From the NCBI RefSeq assembly GCF_008329605.1, contig NZ_NPKO01000007.1, positions 248,001 to 312,000 of the forward strand: a stretch of DNA of 64,000 nucleotides. The letters are read 5' to 3'. Position 1 is the stretch's first letter; every line of letters begins with the position of its first letter. Below, piece after piece: positions 53,344 through 62,494 of the stretch. The position numbers were made by a program, and so were the translations under genes. The notes under the pieces are model-generated. The model did no database searches. It was not told where the DNA came from and saw nothing but the letters and a program-made list of their open reading frames with translations. The stretch is from Mycolicibacterium sp. P9-64 (GTDB lineage: Bacteria; Actinomycetota; Actinomycetes; Mycobacteriales; Mycobacteriaceae).

Positions 53344-54435
53344 ATGAAGCAGGAACTGGTATTCGAAGCGCCGAAACGCGGTATGCCGCCTCGGCATCTC
53401 GCCGACCTCGACGAGGCGGGCCGCGCGGCCGCCGTCGCCGATCTCGGGCTGCCCGCCTTCCGCGCCAAGCAGCTGGCCAACCAGTACTACGGCAGGCTGA
53501 TCGCCGATCCGCACCTCATGACGGATCTGCCCGCTGCCGTGCGGGACCAGGTGGCCGAGGCGCTGTTCCCGCCCCTGTTGAAGATGGTGCGCCACATCGA
53601 GTGCGACGCAGGTGAGACGCGAAAGACGCTGTGGCGCGCCGGCGATGCGGCCACCTTCGAGTCGGTCCTCATGCGCTACCCGCAGCGCGCCACGGTGTGC
53701 ATCTCGTCGCAGGCAGGCTGCGGCATGGCGTGCCCGTTCTGCGCAACGGGGCAGGGCGGGCTTACCCGCAACATGTCGACCGCCGAGATCCTCGAGCAGG
53801 TGCGCGCCGCCGCCGCCGTGATGCGCGACGAGCACTCCGGCCGGCTGTCGAACATCGTGTTCATGGGCATGGGCGAGCCGCTCGCGAACTACAACAGGGT
53901 GCTCGGCGCGGTGAAGCGCATCATCGCCCCGCCGCCGCACGGCTTCGGCATCTCGGCACGCTCGGTGACGGTGTCGACGGTGGGGCTGGCCCCGGCGATC
54001 CGCAAGCTCGCCGACGAGCGCCTCGGCGTCACGCTCGCCTTGTCGCTGCACGCCCCCGACGACGAATTGCGTGACACCCTGGTACCGGTCAACAACCGGT
54101 GGAACGTCGGCGAAGCACTCGATGCCGCAAGGTATTACGCCGATGTCACCGGCAGGCGGGTGTCGATCGAGTACGCGTTGATTCGAGACGTCAACGACCA
54201 GCCGTGGCGCGGTGACATGCTCGGCAAGAAGCTGCACGCCGCGCTCGGCCCGCTGGTCCACGTCAACGTCATCCCGCTCAACCCCACCCCCGGCAGCAAG
54301 TGGGACGCCAGCCCGAAACCCGCCGAGCGTGAATTCGTCAAGAAGGTTCGTGAGCGCGGGGTGTCGTGCACCGTCCGCGACACCAGGGGCCGCGAAATCG
54401 CCGCGGCCTGCGGCCAACTCGCAGCCGAGGGCTGA
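53344..54435 (+). CDS. rlmN: Dual-specificity RNA methyltransferase RlmN
   Basis: 363 residues. Radical-SAM cluster Cys126, Cys130, Cys133 in CGMACPFC, and the C-terminal methyl-carrier Cys356 in AAACGQLA. It methylates A2503 of 23S rRNA and A37 of some tRNAs. Start ATG 53344 with GGGCGATAG upstream. Matches Rv2880c/Rv2879c in position. Confidence 0.96.
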   Translation: MKQELVFEAPKRGMPPRHLADLDEAGRAAAVADLGLPAFRAKQLANQYYGRLIADPHLMTDLPAAVRDQVAEALFPPLLKMVRHIECDAGETRKTLWRAGDAATFESVLMRYPQRATVCISSQAGCGMACPFCATGQGGLTRNMSTAEILEQVRAAAAVMRDEHSGRLSNIVFMGMGEPLANYNRVLGAVKRIIAPPPHGFGISARSVTVSTVGLAPAIRKLADERLGVTLALSLHAPDDELRDTLVPVNNRWNVGEALDAARYYADVTGRRVSIEYALIRDVNDQPWRGDMLGKKLHAALGPLVHVNVIPLNPTPGSKWDASPKPAEREFVKKVRERGVSCTVRDTRGREIAAACGQLAAEG

Positions 54436-54440
54436 CGGGC

Positions 54441-54992
54441 TCATTCGCCATCCGGGCCCTTGATGCCGACCGCGTGCCGCAGCTGAGCCAGGAACTGGTC
54501 GTCGTCGTCACTGCGCACGATGTAGTGCGATACGGCGATCCGGATGGCGCTGGCTGCCTTCACCGAACGGTTGGACCCCAGCATCAGCCGCTCGAGTCGG
54601 GCTCGCATCACGGGGATCACCACCGTCAGTTGCCTGATCACCACCTCGGGTTCGACGTCGATCACCCGCACACCCGAGAAGGACCGCTGGTAGGAGACGA
54701 TGAAACGCAATGCGGCATCGAGCTTTTCAGTCCCGCGAAGGCCTGCGGTCACCTTGCTGACGCCTGCGTCGAACAGATCGCGTTCGTAGCTGCCGAACGC
54801 CTCGAGAAGCTCCTCCTTCGAGGCGAACCAGCGGTACAGCGTCGGGCGGGACACGCCGGCCTGCGACGCGACCTCGGAGAGACTCAGCTTCGTCTGGCCA
54901 TTGCGTGCGAGAACTTCGGTGGTGGCCGCCAGGATTCGCCGCCGGGTCGAGGTGTCATCACCCGACGCCGCGGTGTCCTGCTCGATGGTCAT
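54441..54992 (-). CDS. TetR-family regulator
   Basis: 183 residues. Helix-turn-helix LSLSEVASQAGVSRPTLYRW at about 36-55. A helical ligand domain follows. It converges on rlmN, and a 226-base gap separates it from the GNAT gene, in which I see no clear operator. Target unknown. Confidence 0.88.
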   Translation of the reverse strand: MTIEQDTAASGDDTSTRRRILAATTEVLARNGQTKLSLSEVASQAGVSRPTLYRWFASKEELLEAFGSYERDLFDAGVSKVTAGLRGTEKLDAALRFIVSYQRSFSGVRVIDVEPEVVIRQLTVVIPVMRARLERLMLGSNRSVKAASAIRIAVSHYIVRSDDDDQFLAQLRHAVGIKGPDGE

Positions 54993-55218
54993 CGGTCACT
55001 CACTCCCAGCCCTTGGCGTGAGTCGATCGTAAGTCCTGCCCGCTGCTACGACGGGAAGGACGCCGGAAGGTTACCGATGTGTGGCCCAACCCGGAGGCTT
55101 GGCTCGGTTCGTCGTCCCGACGGGCACGTGTAAAGGTGGGCCGAGGTCTTCGAACATGTCCGCGACCTCGGCAGAGGTGCTTGAGTGAGCGAATCCCGAC
55201 TGGCCGATAGGAGCCTTG

Positions 55219-55971
55219 ATGTCGACATCGTCAGACTGCCCAGCCGATGACCCCGCCCTGCGCAAGGCCCATGTGCTCGACAACGCGGTGTTCGCGGCAC
55301 TCACCGGGCCTCACGCCCACCTGGCGCGAAGCCGTGGCCGAGCGGTTCGGTATCTCGGCGAGGTCTCGGCCTTCGCCGCCCTGCCCGACGAGCCCGACGG
55401 CGACGACTGGAACGATCTCGCCGCCCTCGTTGAGCCTCACGAGGGCGTGGCTCTGACCGCCTCCGGTACCGAAGCTCCGCCGAATTGGACTGAGTTGGTG
55501 CGGATCCCGTGCATTCAGATGATCGGCGCAGGTGTCGAGGCCCGTCCCGACGGTGAACTCCCCGTCGCTTCGCTCGCCCCGGATGACCTGCTGCGTCTGT
55601 CCGACGACGACGTGCCCGACATGCTGGAGCTCGTGGCGCTGACGAAGCCGGGCCCGTTCGCGCCCCGCACCATCGAGATGGGCAGCTACGTCGGCATTCG
55701 CGAGGAGGGGCGACTCATCGCCATGGCCGGGGAGCGTCTCCACCCGCCGGGGTGGACGGAGATCAGTGCGGTGTGCACGGCACCGGAGCATCGCGGCAGG
55801 GGCCTGGCGACGCGCCTGATGCAGGCCGTCGCGTACGGAATCCGGGAGCGCGGTGAGACGCCGTTCTTGCACGTCGCATCGTCCAACACGACGGCCATGC
55901 GTCTGTACGAGGCGATGGGCTATCTGCCGCGAGCGTCGTTCGACGTCGTGGCCCTGCGACCACCGACCTAG
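55219..55971 (+). CDS. GNAT-family N-acetyltransferase
   Basis: 250 residues. The acetyl-CoA site is VCTAPEHRGRGLATRLMQAV in the C-terminal half, with HVASSNTTAMRLYEAMGY after it. The N-terminal 100 residues are a variable substrate region. TAGGAG precedes a TTG-ATG pair; I use the ATG. Substrate unknown. The 3' end overlaps DUF2631 by 4 bases on the other strand. Confidence 0.9.
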   Translation: MSTSSDCPADDPALRKAHVLDNAVFAALTGPHAHLARSRGRAVRYLGEVSAFAALPDEPDGDDWNDLAALVEPHEGVALTASGTEAPPNWTELVRIPCIQMIGAGVEARPDGELPVASLAPDDLLRLSDDDVPDMLELVALTKPGPFAPRTIEMGSYVGIREEGRLIAMAGERLHPPGWTEISAVCTAPEHRGRGLATRLMQAVAYGIRERGETPFLHVASSNTTAMRLYEAMGYLPRASFDVVALRPPT

Positions 55972-56222
55972 CGGGTCCAGCCGCGACGGCGCAGCCACCA
56001 GTCGCGGAACACGACGCCGAGGATCACGATGGCGAATCCGATCAGGAAGATGTCCTCGACGTGTCCGACGTGGTTACCGCGCAGCATGGCGAGCATGAAC
56101 AGCGCGGCCAGGATGCCGCCGATCTGGATGGCCCGGTGGTTCTCCTTGGACCAGCCCCAGTTCGCCGACGGCACGTCCTCGACGTCTACGCCGGTGTGTC
56201 GTTCGACTTCGGTGTTGGCCAC
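55968..56222 (-). CDS. DUF2631 membrane protein, Rv2876-like
   Basis: 84 residues with two membrane segments (about 31-48 and 56-72) and the acidic start GVDVEDVPSANWGWSKE. A conserved actinobacterial small protein of unknown role; in M. tuberculosis it is Rv2876, in this same neighbourhood. GTG start with GAGGAG upstream. Confidence 0.9.
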   Translation of the reverse strand: MANTEVERHTGVDVEDVPSANWGWSKENHRAIQIGGILAALFMLAMLRGNHVGHVEDIFLIGFAIVILGVVFRDWWLRRRGWTR

Positions 56223-56319
56223 GGCTGCTCCTCACGGTCGGGCAAGCTTCTGCCGACATTCTGGCACAGGTCTACTACGCATGGACGTAGACCCGAGCCT
56301 TGCGGCTACGGTGCATGTC

Positions 56320-57153
56320 ATGTCGCTGCAGTTCGAAGGCAAGGTCGCGTTCATCACCGGTGCTGCACGGGGGCAGGGCCGCGCGCACGCCGTCCGGTTC
56401 GCCGAGGAGGGCGCCGACATCATCGCGTTCGACCTGTGCGATCAGATGCCCCGCGTCGGCTACCCGATGGCGACACCCGAGGACCTGGACGAGACCGTCA
56501 ACCTCGTCGAGAAGACCGGCAGGCGCATCGTCGCCGAGCAGGGCGACGTCCGCGACCTCGACGCACTGAAGGCCGTCGTCGCCAAGGGGGTCGACGAGTT
56601 CGGGCGGATCGACTTCGTCATCGCCAACGCGGGGATCCTGACCGGCGTCGGAGATCGGCGGCACGAGGTCGCCACGTTCGTCGACGCCATCGACGTGATG
56701 CTCAACGGGGTGTACTACACGATCGAGGCGGCGCTGCCCGCGATGTTGGCGCACGGCGAGGGCGGGGCCATCGTCATCACCAGCTCGGCCGCCGGGCTCA
56801 AGTCGATCAGTCCGGGTTTCGGCGCGATGAGCCACGGTGCAGCGGGGTACAACGTCGCCAAGCACGGCGTCGTCGGCATGATGCGCTACTTCGCGACGTC
56901 GTTGGCGGAGAAGAACATTCGGGTCAACTCGGTGCATCCCGGCGGCGTGGCGACACCCATGATCCTCAACGAGGCGACCATGCGATTCGTCGAGGAGACC
57001 GGCGGCTTCGGCATCGGGCAACAGCCGCTTCTGCCCATCCCGCCGGTGGAGCCGGAGGCCGTCAGCGATGCGATGGTGTACCTGTGCGGCGCGACCGGAA
57101 AGTACCTCACCGGCGTGATGCTGCCCGTCGAAGGCGGCCTCTCGCTCAGGTAG
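56320..57153 (+). CDS. Mycofactocin-coupled SDR
   Basis: 277 residues. The TGAARGQGRAHAVRFAEEGADIIAFDLC opening with DLDETVNLVEKTGRRI and the Y-NVAK catalytic pair is typical of the mycofactocin-type SDR group, which keeps NAD bound and passes electrons to mycofactocin rather than exchanging the cofactor. Substrate is an unknown alcohol. Start ATG 56320; an upstream ATG at 56281 is possible. The mycofactocin genes are not in the window. Confidence 0.85.
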   Translation: MSLQFEGKVAFITGAARGQGRAHAVRFAEEGADIIAFDLCDQMPRVGYPMATPEDLDETVNLVEKTGRRIVAEQGDVRDLDALKAVVAKGVDEFGRIDFVIANAGILTGVGDRRHEVATFVDAIDVMLNGVYYTIEAALPAMLAHGEGGAIVITSSAAGLKSISPGFGAMSHGAAGYNVAKHGVVGMMRYFATSLAEKNIRVNSVHPGGVATPMILNEATMRFVEETGGFGIGQQPLLPIPPVEPEAVSDAMVYLCGATGKYLTGVMLPVEGGLSLR

Positions 57154-58447
57154 CGGCTCGGACCTGCTGGTACCGGCGCAGCGCCTCGACACGCTCCTCT
57201 GCGTGGTCCACCATCGGCTCCGGATAGTCCGGCCCGCCGACCTCGGGCACCCAGCGCTGAACGTAGGCGCCGTCGGGGTCGAACTTGTCACCCTGTGTGG
57301 TCGGGTTGAACACGCGGAAGTACGGCGAGGCGTCGGTGCCGCAGCCCGCCGCCCACTGCCAGCCGTGCTGGTTGCTGGCCATGTCACCGTCGGTCAGCTG
57401 CTCCAGAAACCACGTCGCGCCCCACTGCCACGGTAGGTGCAGATCCTTCACCAGGAACGACGCGGCGATCATCCGGACCCGGTTGTGCATGAAGCCGGTG
57501 TGCGCCAGCTGCCGCATGCCCGCGTCGACGATCGGGAACCCCGTGCGGCCTGCCTTCCATGCCTCGAACCGTCGCTTCGCGTCGGCGTCGTCGTCGACCT
57601 CGATGCGGTCGAATGACGTGTTCCAGTTCCACCATGCGCTGCGGGGCCAGGCGTGCAGCACGTCGGCGTAGAAGTCGCGGAACGCCAACTCCCGCAGATA
57701 GGCCTGGGCGCCCGTGCCGCCGCCGAGGTCGGCGGCCATGGTGCGGGGGTGGATCGTGCCGAATTTCAGATGCGCGGACATCCTGCTGGTGCCGTCGCGG
57801 TCGGGACGGTCGCGGTCCTCGGCGTAGTTCTGCAACGTTGAGCCGACGAACCGCTTCCACGCCGTGCGTGCCGCGGTCTCGCCGGCAGGCGGGTCGAGTT
57901 CGGTGTCACCCGCTGGTACGTCGACACCGCCGCCGGCGTCGGCGGGGTCGATCCACTGCGCCGACGTGGGCCCGGTCTTGGCCGGTGCGCGCCAGCCGTG
58001 CTCCCGCCATGCCGCGTAGTACGGGGTGAACACCTTGTACGCGGTGCCGTCACCCTTGGTGACCCGGCCAGGCGACACCAGGTACGGCGACCCCGACTCC
58101 TCGAGCGGCACGTCGCCAAGGGCCTCGCGCACCGCCGTGTCACGCCGGATGCCGAAGGGGGCGAAGTCGGCGGACACGTGCACCGAGGTCGCACCGATCT
58201 CCTTGACCAGAGCGGGGATTCGGGTCTCCGGGCGGCCGCGGGTGACCAACAGCCTGCCGTCCAGCCGCTCGCGGAGTTCGCGCAGCGAGTCGTAGAGGAA
58301 CTGCAGCCGCCGCGGCCCAGCAGACGCCACCAGTCGCGGGTCCAGCACGTAACAGGCCAGCACCTCGCCGTCGGCTCGCGCGGCGTCCAGAAGCGGGGGC
58401 AGGTCGTGCAGGCGCAGATCGCGCCGGAACCACAGCAACGTGGGCAT
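57146..58447 (-). CDS. phr: Deoxyribodipyrimidine photolyase
   Basis: 433 residues. An N-terminal antenna domain (TLLWFRRDLRLHDLP) precedes the FAD domain with TSRMSAHLKFGTIHPR, RELAFRDFYADVL, MRQLAHTGFMHNRVRM and NQHGWQWAAGCGTDASPYFRVFNP. It repairs cyclobutane dimers with light. M. tuberculosis has no clear counterpart; presence fits a light-exposed environmental species. Overlaps the SDR end by 8 bases. Confidence 0.94.
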   Translation of the reverse strand: MPTLLWFRRDLRLHDLPPLLDAARADGEVLACYVLDPRLVASAGPRRLQFLYDSLRELRERLDGRLLVTRGRPETRIPALVKEIGATSVHVSADFAPFGIRRDTAVREALGDVPLEESGSPYLVSPGRVTKGDGTAYKVFTPYYAAWREHGWRAPAKTGPTSAQWIDPADAGGGVDVPAGDTELDPPAGETAARTAWKRFVGSTLQNYAEDRDRPDRDGTSRMSAHLKFGTIHPRTMAADLGGGTGAQAYLRELAFRDFYADVLHAWPRSAWWNWNTSFDRIEVDDDADAKRRFEAWKAGRTGFPIVDAGMRQLAHTGFMHNRVRMIAASFLVKDLHLPWQWGATWFLEQLTDGDMASNQHGWQWAAGCGTDASPYFRVFNPTTQGDKFDPDGAYVQRWVPEVGGPDYPEPMVDHAEERVEALRRYQQVRAAT

Positions 58448-58514
58448 GTGATGATCCTGCCCGTATTCGCGCCGAGGGAAACCCGAGGGCTCGGCCGGCT
58501 GCCAGAATGCGTTC

Positions 58515-59438
58515 ATGACGCAGGGCTTCGACGCAGGCGACTACCCACGCGACATGATCGGCTACGGGGCCAATCCGCCCAATCCGCGGTGGCCCGGCGG
58601 CGCCAACGTCGCGGTGCAATTCGTCCTCAACTACGAGGAGGGCGCCGAGAACAACGTCCTGCACGGCGACTCGGGCTCGGAGACCTTTCTGAGCGAAGTC
58701 ATTGGCGCGCAGTCATTTCCGAACCGACACATGAGCCTGGAGTCGCTCTATGAGTACGGGTCGCGTGCGGGGCTGTGGCGCGTTCTGCGGGTGTTCGATC
58801 GGCGGAGCCTGCCGCTGACGGTCTTCGGCGTCGCGCTCGCGCTCGCCCGCAATCCGGAGGCCGTCGCCGCGTTCACCGCCCGCGGTGACGAGATCGCCTG
58901 CCACGGACTGCGGTGGCTGAGCTACCAGCTCGTCGAGCCCGAGGTGGAGCGGGAGCACTTGGCCGAAGCGGTCGAGCTGATGACGAGGCTCACGGGCGCG
59001 GCGCCGCTGGGCTGGTACACCGGCAGGGATTCGCCGCAGACCCGCAGGCTGGTCGTCGAACACGGCGGCTTCCTGTACGACTCCGACTCCTACGCCGACG
59101 ACCTGCCCTACTGGACGCGCGTCGACGGCAAGCATCACCTCGTGGTGCCCTACACGTTGGACACCAACGACATGAAGTTCGTGTCGACGAGTGGATTCCC
59201 CAGCGGGGAGGACTTCTTCACCTATCTGCGCGACGCGTTCGACGTGCTGTACGCCGAGGGTGCCGCCGGCGCTCCGAAGATGCTGTCGATCGGTCTGCAC
59301 TGCCGCCTGGTCGGCCGCCCGGCTCGCGTCGCGGCGTTGGAGCGGTTCCTCGATCACGTGCAGTCCCACGACAAGGTGTGGATCACCCGCCGGGTCGACA
59401 TCGCGCGGCACTGGATCGAGCAGTTTCCGCCATCCTGA
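58515..59438 (+). CDS. puuE: Polysaccharide-deacetylase-like amidohydrolase, PuuE allantoinase type
   Basis: 307 residues, NodB-like barrel. DYPRDMIGYGANPPNPRWP, VQFVLNYEEGAE and the LHGDSGSE stretch match the metal-independent allantoinase PuuE. It would hydrolyse allantoin to allantoate in purine breakdown. No uricase or allantoicase gene is adjacent. Could instead act on a related amide or sugar. Confidence 0.82.
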   Translation: MTQGFDAGDYPRDMIGYGANPPNPRWPGGANVAVQFVLNYEEGAENNVLHGDSGSETFLSEVIGAQSFPNRHMSLESLYEYGSRAGLWRVLRVFDRRSLPLTVFGVALALARNPEAVAAFTARGDEIACHGLRWLSYQLVEPEVEREHLAEAVELMTRLTGAAPLGWYTGRDSPQTRRLVVEHGGFLYDSDSYADDLPYWTRVDGKHHLVVPYTLDTNDMKFVSTSGFPSGEDFFTYLRDAFDVLYAEGAAGAPKMLSIGLHCRLVGRPARVAALERFLDHVQSHDKVWITRRVDIARHWIEQFPPS

Positions 59439-59476
59439 CCTGCTCGGACGGTGTCGGCGTCACCATGACACTTGCG

Positions 59477-59508
59477 ATGACGTCATAGTGGTGTCACCAT
59501 GACGTCAT
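59477..59508. promoter_or_regulatory. Repeated TGACGTCA operator before the RHH gene
   Basis: ATGACGTCAT occurs at 59477-59486 and again at 59499-59508, 22 bases apart (two helix turns). The second is CATGACGTCATG when extended and contains the start codon. TCACCATGAC also occurs twice nearby. Such phased palindromes suit a ribbon-helix-helix autoregulator. Confidence 0.6.
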
Positions 59509-60004
59509 GGACTTGCAGCCCTACGTCGACTCCGTCCGGCACGAACTGAACGTTGCCGCCGAGGCAGGTGGCGCCGATGCCGCGGCCCTGGCCGACCGGC
59601 TCAGCGCACCGCTGGACTCGGCATTCCGCCTTGCCCTGCTCGAGGCACTGTCCGAGGCCGCGGAGGAGATCACCCGCGAGCTGGCACCCGGATCGGTCGA
59701 CGTGCGGCTGCGCGGGCGCGACCCGGCGTTCGTCGTGACGCACGCCCCCGAGGAGCCGGCGCCCGTGACGATGTCCGAGGCGGCCGCCGCGGGCGACGTC
59801 GACGACGGCGGCACCTGGCGGGTCACGCTGCGGCTGCCCGAGGGGCTGAGGACCGCGGTCGACGCGGCCGCCCGCGGCGCAGGGCTTTCCGTCAACGCCT
59901 GGCTGGTGCGTGCCGTCAATGGTGCCCTCGGGGTAGACGCACGACCGACTCGCGGGGGCTCGCAACCCAACTCCGACAAGAACTTCAGCGGCTGGGTCCG
60001 CTGA
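59507..60004 (+). CDS. Ribbon-helix-helix/HicB-like DNA-binding protein
   Basis: 165 residues. The last third, WRVTLRLPEGLRTAVDAAA then LSVNAWLVRAV, is a ribbon-helix-helix module of the HicB/Arc type. The N-terminal part is helical and acidic. It lies directly upstream of the DUF4097 gene, a pairing often annotated as toxin-antitoxin; no toxin-like nuclease is present. It probably regulates its own operon through TGACGTCA sites. Confidence 0.82.
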   Translation: MDLQPYVDSVRHELNVAAEAGGADAAALADRLSAPLDSAFRLALLEALSEAAEEITRELAPGSVDVRLRGRDPAFVVTHAPEEPAPVTMSEAAAAGDVDDGGTWRVTLRLPEGLRTAVDAAARGAGLSVNAWLVRAVNGALGVDARPTRGGSQPNSDKNFSGWVR

Positions 60005-60040
60005 GCCAGCAACCGCTCAACCACCAAGAGGAGAGAAACG

Positions 60041-60850
60041 ATGTCCACGTTCCAGACCCCCCAACCGATCACGGCCGTCGTCGAGATCGTCGCAGGCACG
60101 GTCCGCGTCACCGCGACCGACCGCGACGACACCGTCGTCGACGTCGCGCCCCGCGACCCGAACCGGCCCTCGGACGTCAAGATCGCCGAGCAGACACGCG
60201 TCGACTTCAACAACGGCACGTTGAAGGTCACGGCGGGCAGGCGATTCCTTCAACTCGGCCGCGGTGGTTCGGTCGACATCACCATCGCGTTGCCATCGGG
60301 CTCCCGGCTCGATGCATCGTCGGCCTCTGCCGACGTACACGCCGACGGCACCCTTGCCGACTGCAAGTGGGCGACCGCGAGCGGACATGCGGTGATCGAC
60401 ACCGTCACGGGAAGTGCCAAGGCGGACAGCGCATCCGGGGACATCGACATCGCCACCGTGGCGAGCTCGGCGACGATCTCGACGGCCTCGGGTGACGCCA
60501 GGGTCGGTGAACTCCGCGGCGACCTGCTGTTCCAGGCGGCCAGCGGGTCGTTGGTGATCGGCGAGCTACGCGGAGATGCGAAGTCGCGGACGGCCTCCGG
60601 CTCGGTCACGGTCACCACGGCGGTCAAGGGCGTCATCTCGACGCAGTCCAGCAGCGGCGAGGTCCGCGTCGGCATCGCCGAGGGCACCGCGGCCCGGCTC
60701 GACCTGCAGACCCGGTCCGGCACGGTCAGCAATGCCCTGGAATCTGCAGACGGTCCTGCCGACGGTGACGAAACACTGGTCGTGCGGGCACGCACCGGTT
60801 CGGGTGACATCGCGGTGCGACGCTCGACCGCGGGCTTGACCCTTCGGTAG
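60041..60850 (+). CDS. DUF4097 beta-strand repeat protein
   Basis: 269 residues. Repeats of the SASGDI/TASGDAR/AASGSL/TASGSV type stack as short strands, giving a right-handed beta-helix-like fold (about 95-255). No signal peptide or membrane segment. AAGAGGAG precedes the ATG. Function unknown; the family often pairs with HicB-like regulators in actinobacteria. Second gene of the RHH operon. Confidence 0.87.
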   Translation: MSTFQTPQPITAVVEIVAGTVRVTATDRDDTVVDVAPRDPNRPSDVKIAEQTRVDFNNGTLKVTAGRRFLQLGRGGSVDITIALPSGSRLDASSASADVHADGTLADCKWATASGHAVIDTVTGSAKADSASGDIDIATVASSATISTASGDARVGELRGDLLFQAASGSLVIGELRGDAKSRTASGSVTVTTAVKGVISTQSSSGEVRVGIAEGTAARLDLQTRSGTVSNALESADGPADGDETLVVRARTGSGDIAVRRSTAGLTLR

Positions 60851-60872
60851 GGGGAGACTCCAGACTGGTCGC

Positions 60873-61703
60873 ATGCCAGCTGACGTGTTGTCCATCGGTG
60901 ACTTCTCCCGCATGACGCAGTTGACCGTCAAGACACTGCGGCACTACCACGACGTAGGGCTGGTCGAACCGCATCACGTCGACCCGGCCACCGGTTACCG
61001 CTACTACTCGTACGAACAGGTCCGCACCGCGCAGGTGGTGCGCCGACTGCGGGGCCTCGACATGCCGATCCCCGAGGTGCGCTCGGTGCTCGCGGCACAC
61101 CCCGACGACCGAAACGCGATGATCAGTGCCCACCTGGGTCGCCTGGAGGCTCAGCTCGCCGAGACCCGCGATGCGGTGAAGGCCCTGCGAGACATCCTCG
61201 CCACGCCGTCGGGCGCACCCCCGCTCGAACACCGCAGCGTGCCCGCCGTGTCGTCGATCGCAGTGCACGCCGACGTCGAGCGCGACGACCTGATCGACTG
61301 GTGGCAGGGCGCGATCACCGAACTGCAGAACGCGGTGCAGGATCAGGGCTTGGCCGTCACGGGCCCACCATGCGGCATGTTCGGGTTCGACGTCTTCGCG
61401 CGCGACCGTGGCGCGGTGACCATGTTCATCCCGGTCGCAGGTGACGTCCGAACAGTGGGGCAGGTGAGCGAATTCACCGTGCCTGCAGCGGAACTCGTCG
61501 TGGTGCGCCACCACGGTCCGCACGACGACGTCGACCTCGCGTACGGTGCGCTCGGCGAGTACGCGACCCGGCACGAGATCAGCGTCGACGGCCCCCTGCG
61601 CGAGTACTACCGACGGTTCGCGTGGGACACCGACGACTCGACGCAGTGGGAGACCGACCTGTGCTGGCCCATCTTCCGGTCCGACCGCGGGGGAGTGGCG
61701 TGA
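60873..61703 (+). CDS. MerR-family regulator with GyrI-like effector domain
   Basis: 276 residues. The MerR helix-turn-helix is at about 6-75 (SIGDFSRMTQLTVKTLRHYHDVGLVEP), a coiled-coil at 90-115, and a GyrI/BmrR-like ligand domain at about 120-276. Such proteins activate genes in response to hydrophobic compounds. The stop overlaps the SDR start by one base (TGATG), so the SDR is a likely target and partner. Confidence 0.9.
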   Translation: MPADVLSIGDFSRMTQLTVKTLRHYHDVGLVEPHHVDPATGYRYYSYEQVRTAQVVRRLRGLDMPIPEVRSVLAAHPDDRNAMISAHLGRLEAQLAETRDAVKALRDILATPSGAPPLEHRSVPAVSSIAVHADVERDDLIDWWQGAITELQNAVQDQGLAVTGPPCGMFGFDVFARDRGAVTMFIPVAGDVRTVGQVSEFTVPAAELVVVRHHGPHDDVDLAYGALGEYATRHEISVDGPLREYYRRFAWDTDDSTQWETDLCWPIFRSDRGGVA

Positions 61704-62491
61704 TGACGCTCGAGGGGCGCCGCGCCGTAATCACCGGCGGCAGCAAGGGGGCCGGGGCCGCCGTCGTCGCCCGGTTGCGCGCGGCGGGGGCCGCGACGAC
61801 CGTCGTCGCACGCCACCAACCCGACGACGCCGACGACCATTCTTCCCGTCGCTTCGCTCGCCAAGACTTCGTCGCGGCCGACATCACCACCCGCGAGGGG
61901 ACCGACACCGTCGCCGATCACGTGGCCAGGCTGGGCGGCGCCCAGATCCTGGTTCACGTTGCCGGTGGATCATCTTCGCCAGCAGGAGGATTCGCGACAC
62001 TGACCGACCAGGACTGGCTCGACGAGCTGCAGCTCAACCTGCTCGGTGCCGCCAGGCTCGACCGTGCCCTGGTGCCAGCCATGATCGACGCCGGGGCGGG
62101 CGCCATCGTGCACGTCGGGTCCATCCAGAGCAGGATGCCGTTGTACGACGGCACGCTTGGCTACGCGGCGGCGAAGGCGGCCCTGCGCGCCTACAGCAAG
62201 GGACTGGCCAACGAGTTGGCGCCGAAGGGAATCCGGGTCAACACCGTCTCACCCGGCTTCATCCAGACCAGCGCCGCCGATGAACTCGTCGAGCGGATCG
62301 CCGCCGCGGGAGGCACCGACGAGACCACTGCGCTGCAGACGCTGATGGACTCGCTCGGCGGAATTCCCTTGGGCCGCCCAGCCCGACCGGAGGAGGTCGC
62401 CGAGGTGATCGGCTTCCTGGTGTCGGACGCCGCATCGTCGGTGGTGGGCACCGACATCGTCGTCGACGGCGGCACGGTCGCGACGATCTGA
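61703..62491 (+). CDS. Short-chain dehydrogenase/reductase
   Basis: 262 residues. ITGGSKGAG near 10-18, HVAGGSS in place of NNAG, serine in HVGSIQSR and YAAAK at the catalytic site. Complete classical SDR; substrate unknown. Translationally coupled to the MerR gene; converges on the alpha/beta hydrolase. Confidence 0.9.
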   Translation: MTLEGRRAVITGGSKGAGAAVVARLRAAGAATTVVARHQPDDADDHSSRRFARQDFVAADITTREGTDTVADHVARLGGAQILVHVAGGSSSPAGGFATLTDQDWLDELQLNLLGAARLDRALVPAMIDAGAGAIVHVGSIQSRMPLYDGTLGYAAAKAALRAYSKGLANELAPKGIRVNTVSPGFIQTSAADELVERIAAAGGTDETTALQTLMDSLGGIPLGRPARPEEVAEVIGFLVSDAASSVVGTDIVVDGGTVATI

Positions 62492-62494
62492 CGG

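Noticed and set aside
55150..55166. TCGAACATGTCCGCGA as a possible SOS box
   Set aside because: Only the left half matches TCGAAC-N4-GTTCGA; the right half is wrong at several positions.
55071..55304. Small minus-strand frame in the gap before the GNAT gene
   Set aside because: Partly protein-like (VADMFEDLGPPLHVP) but no ribosome site or family, and it overlaps the start of a clear gene.
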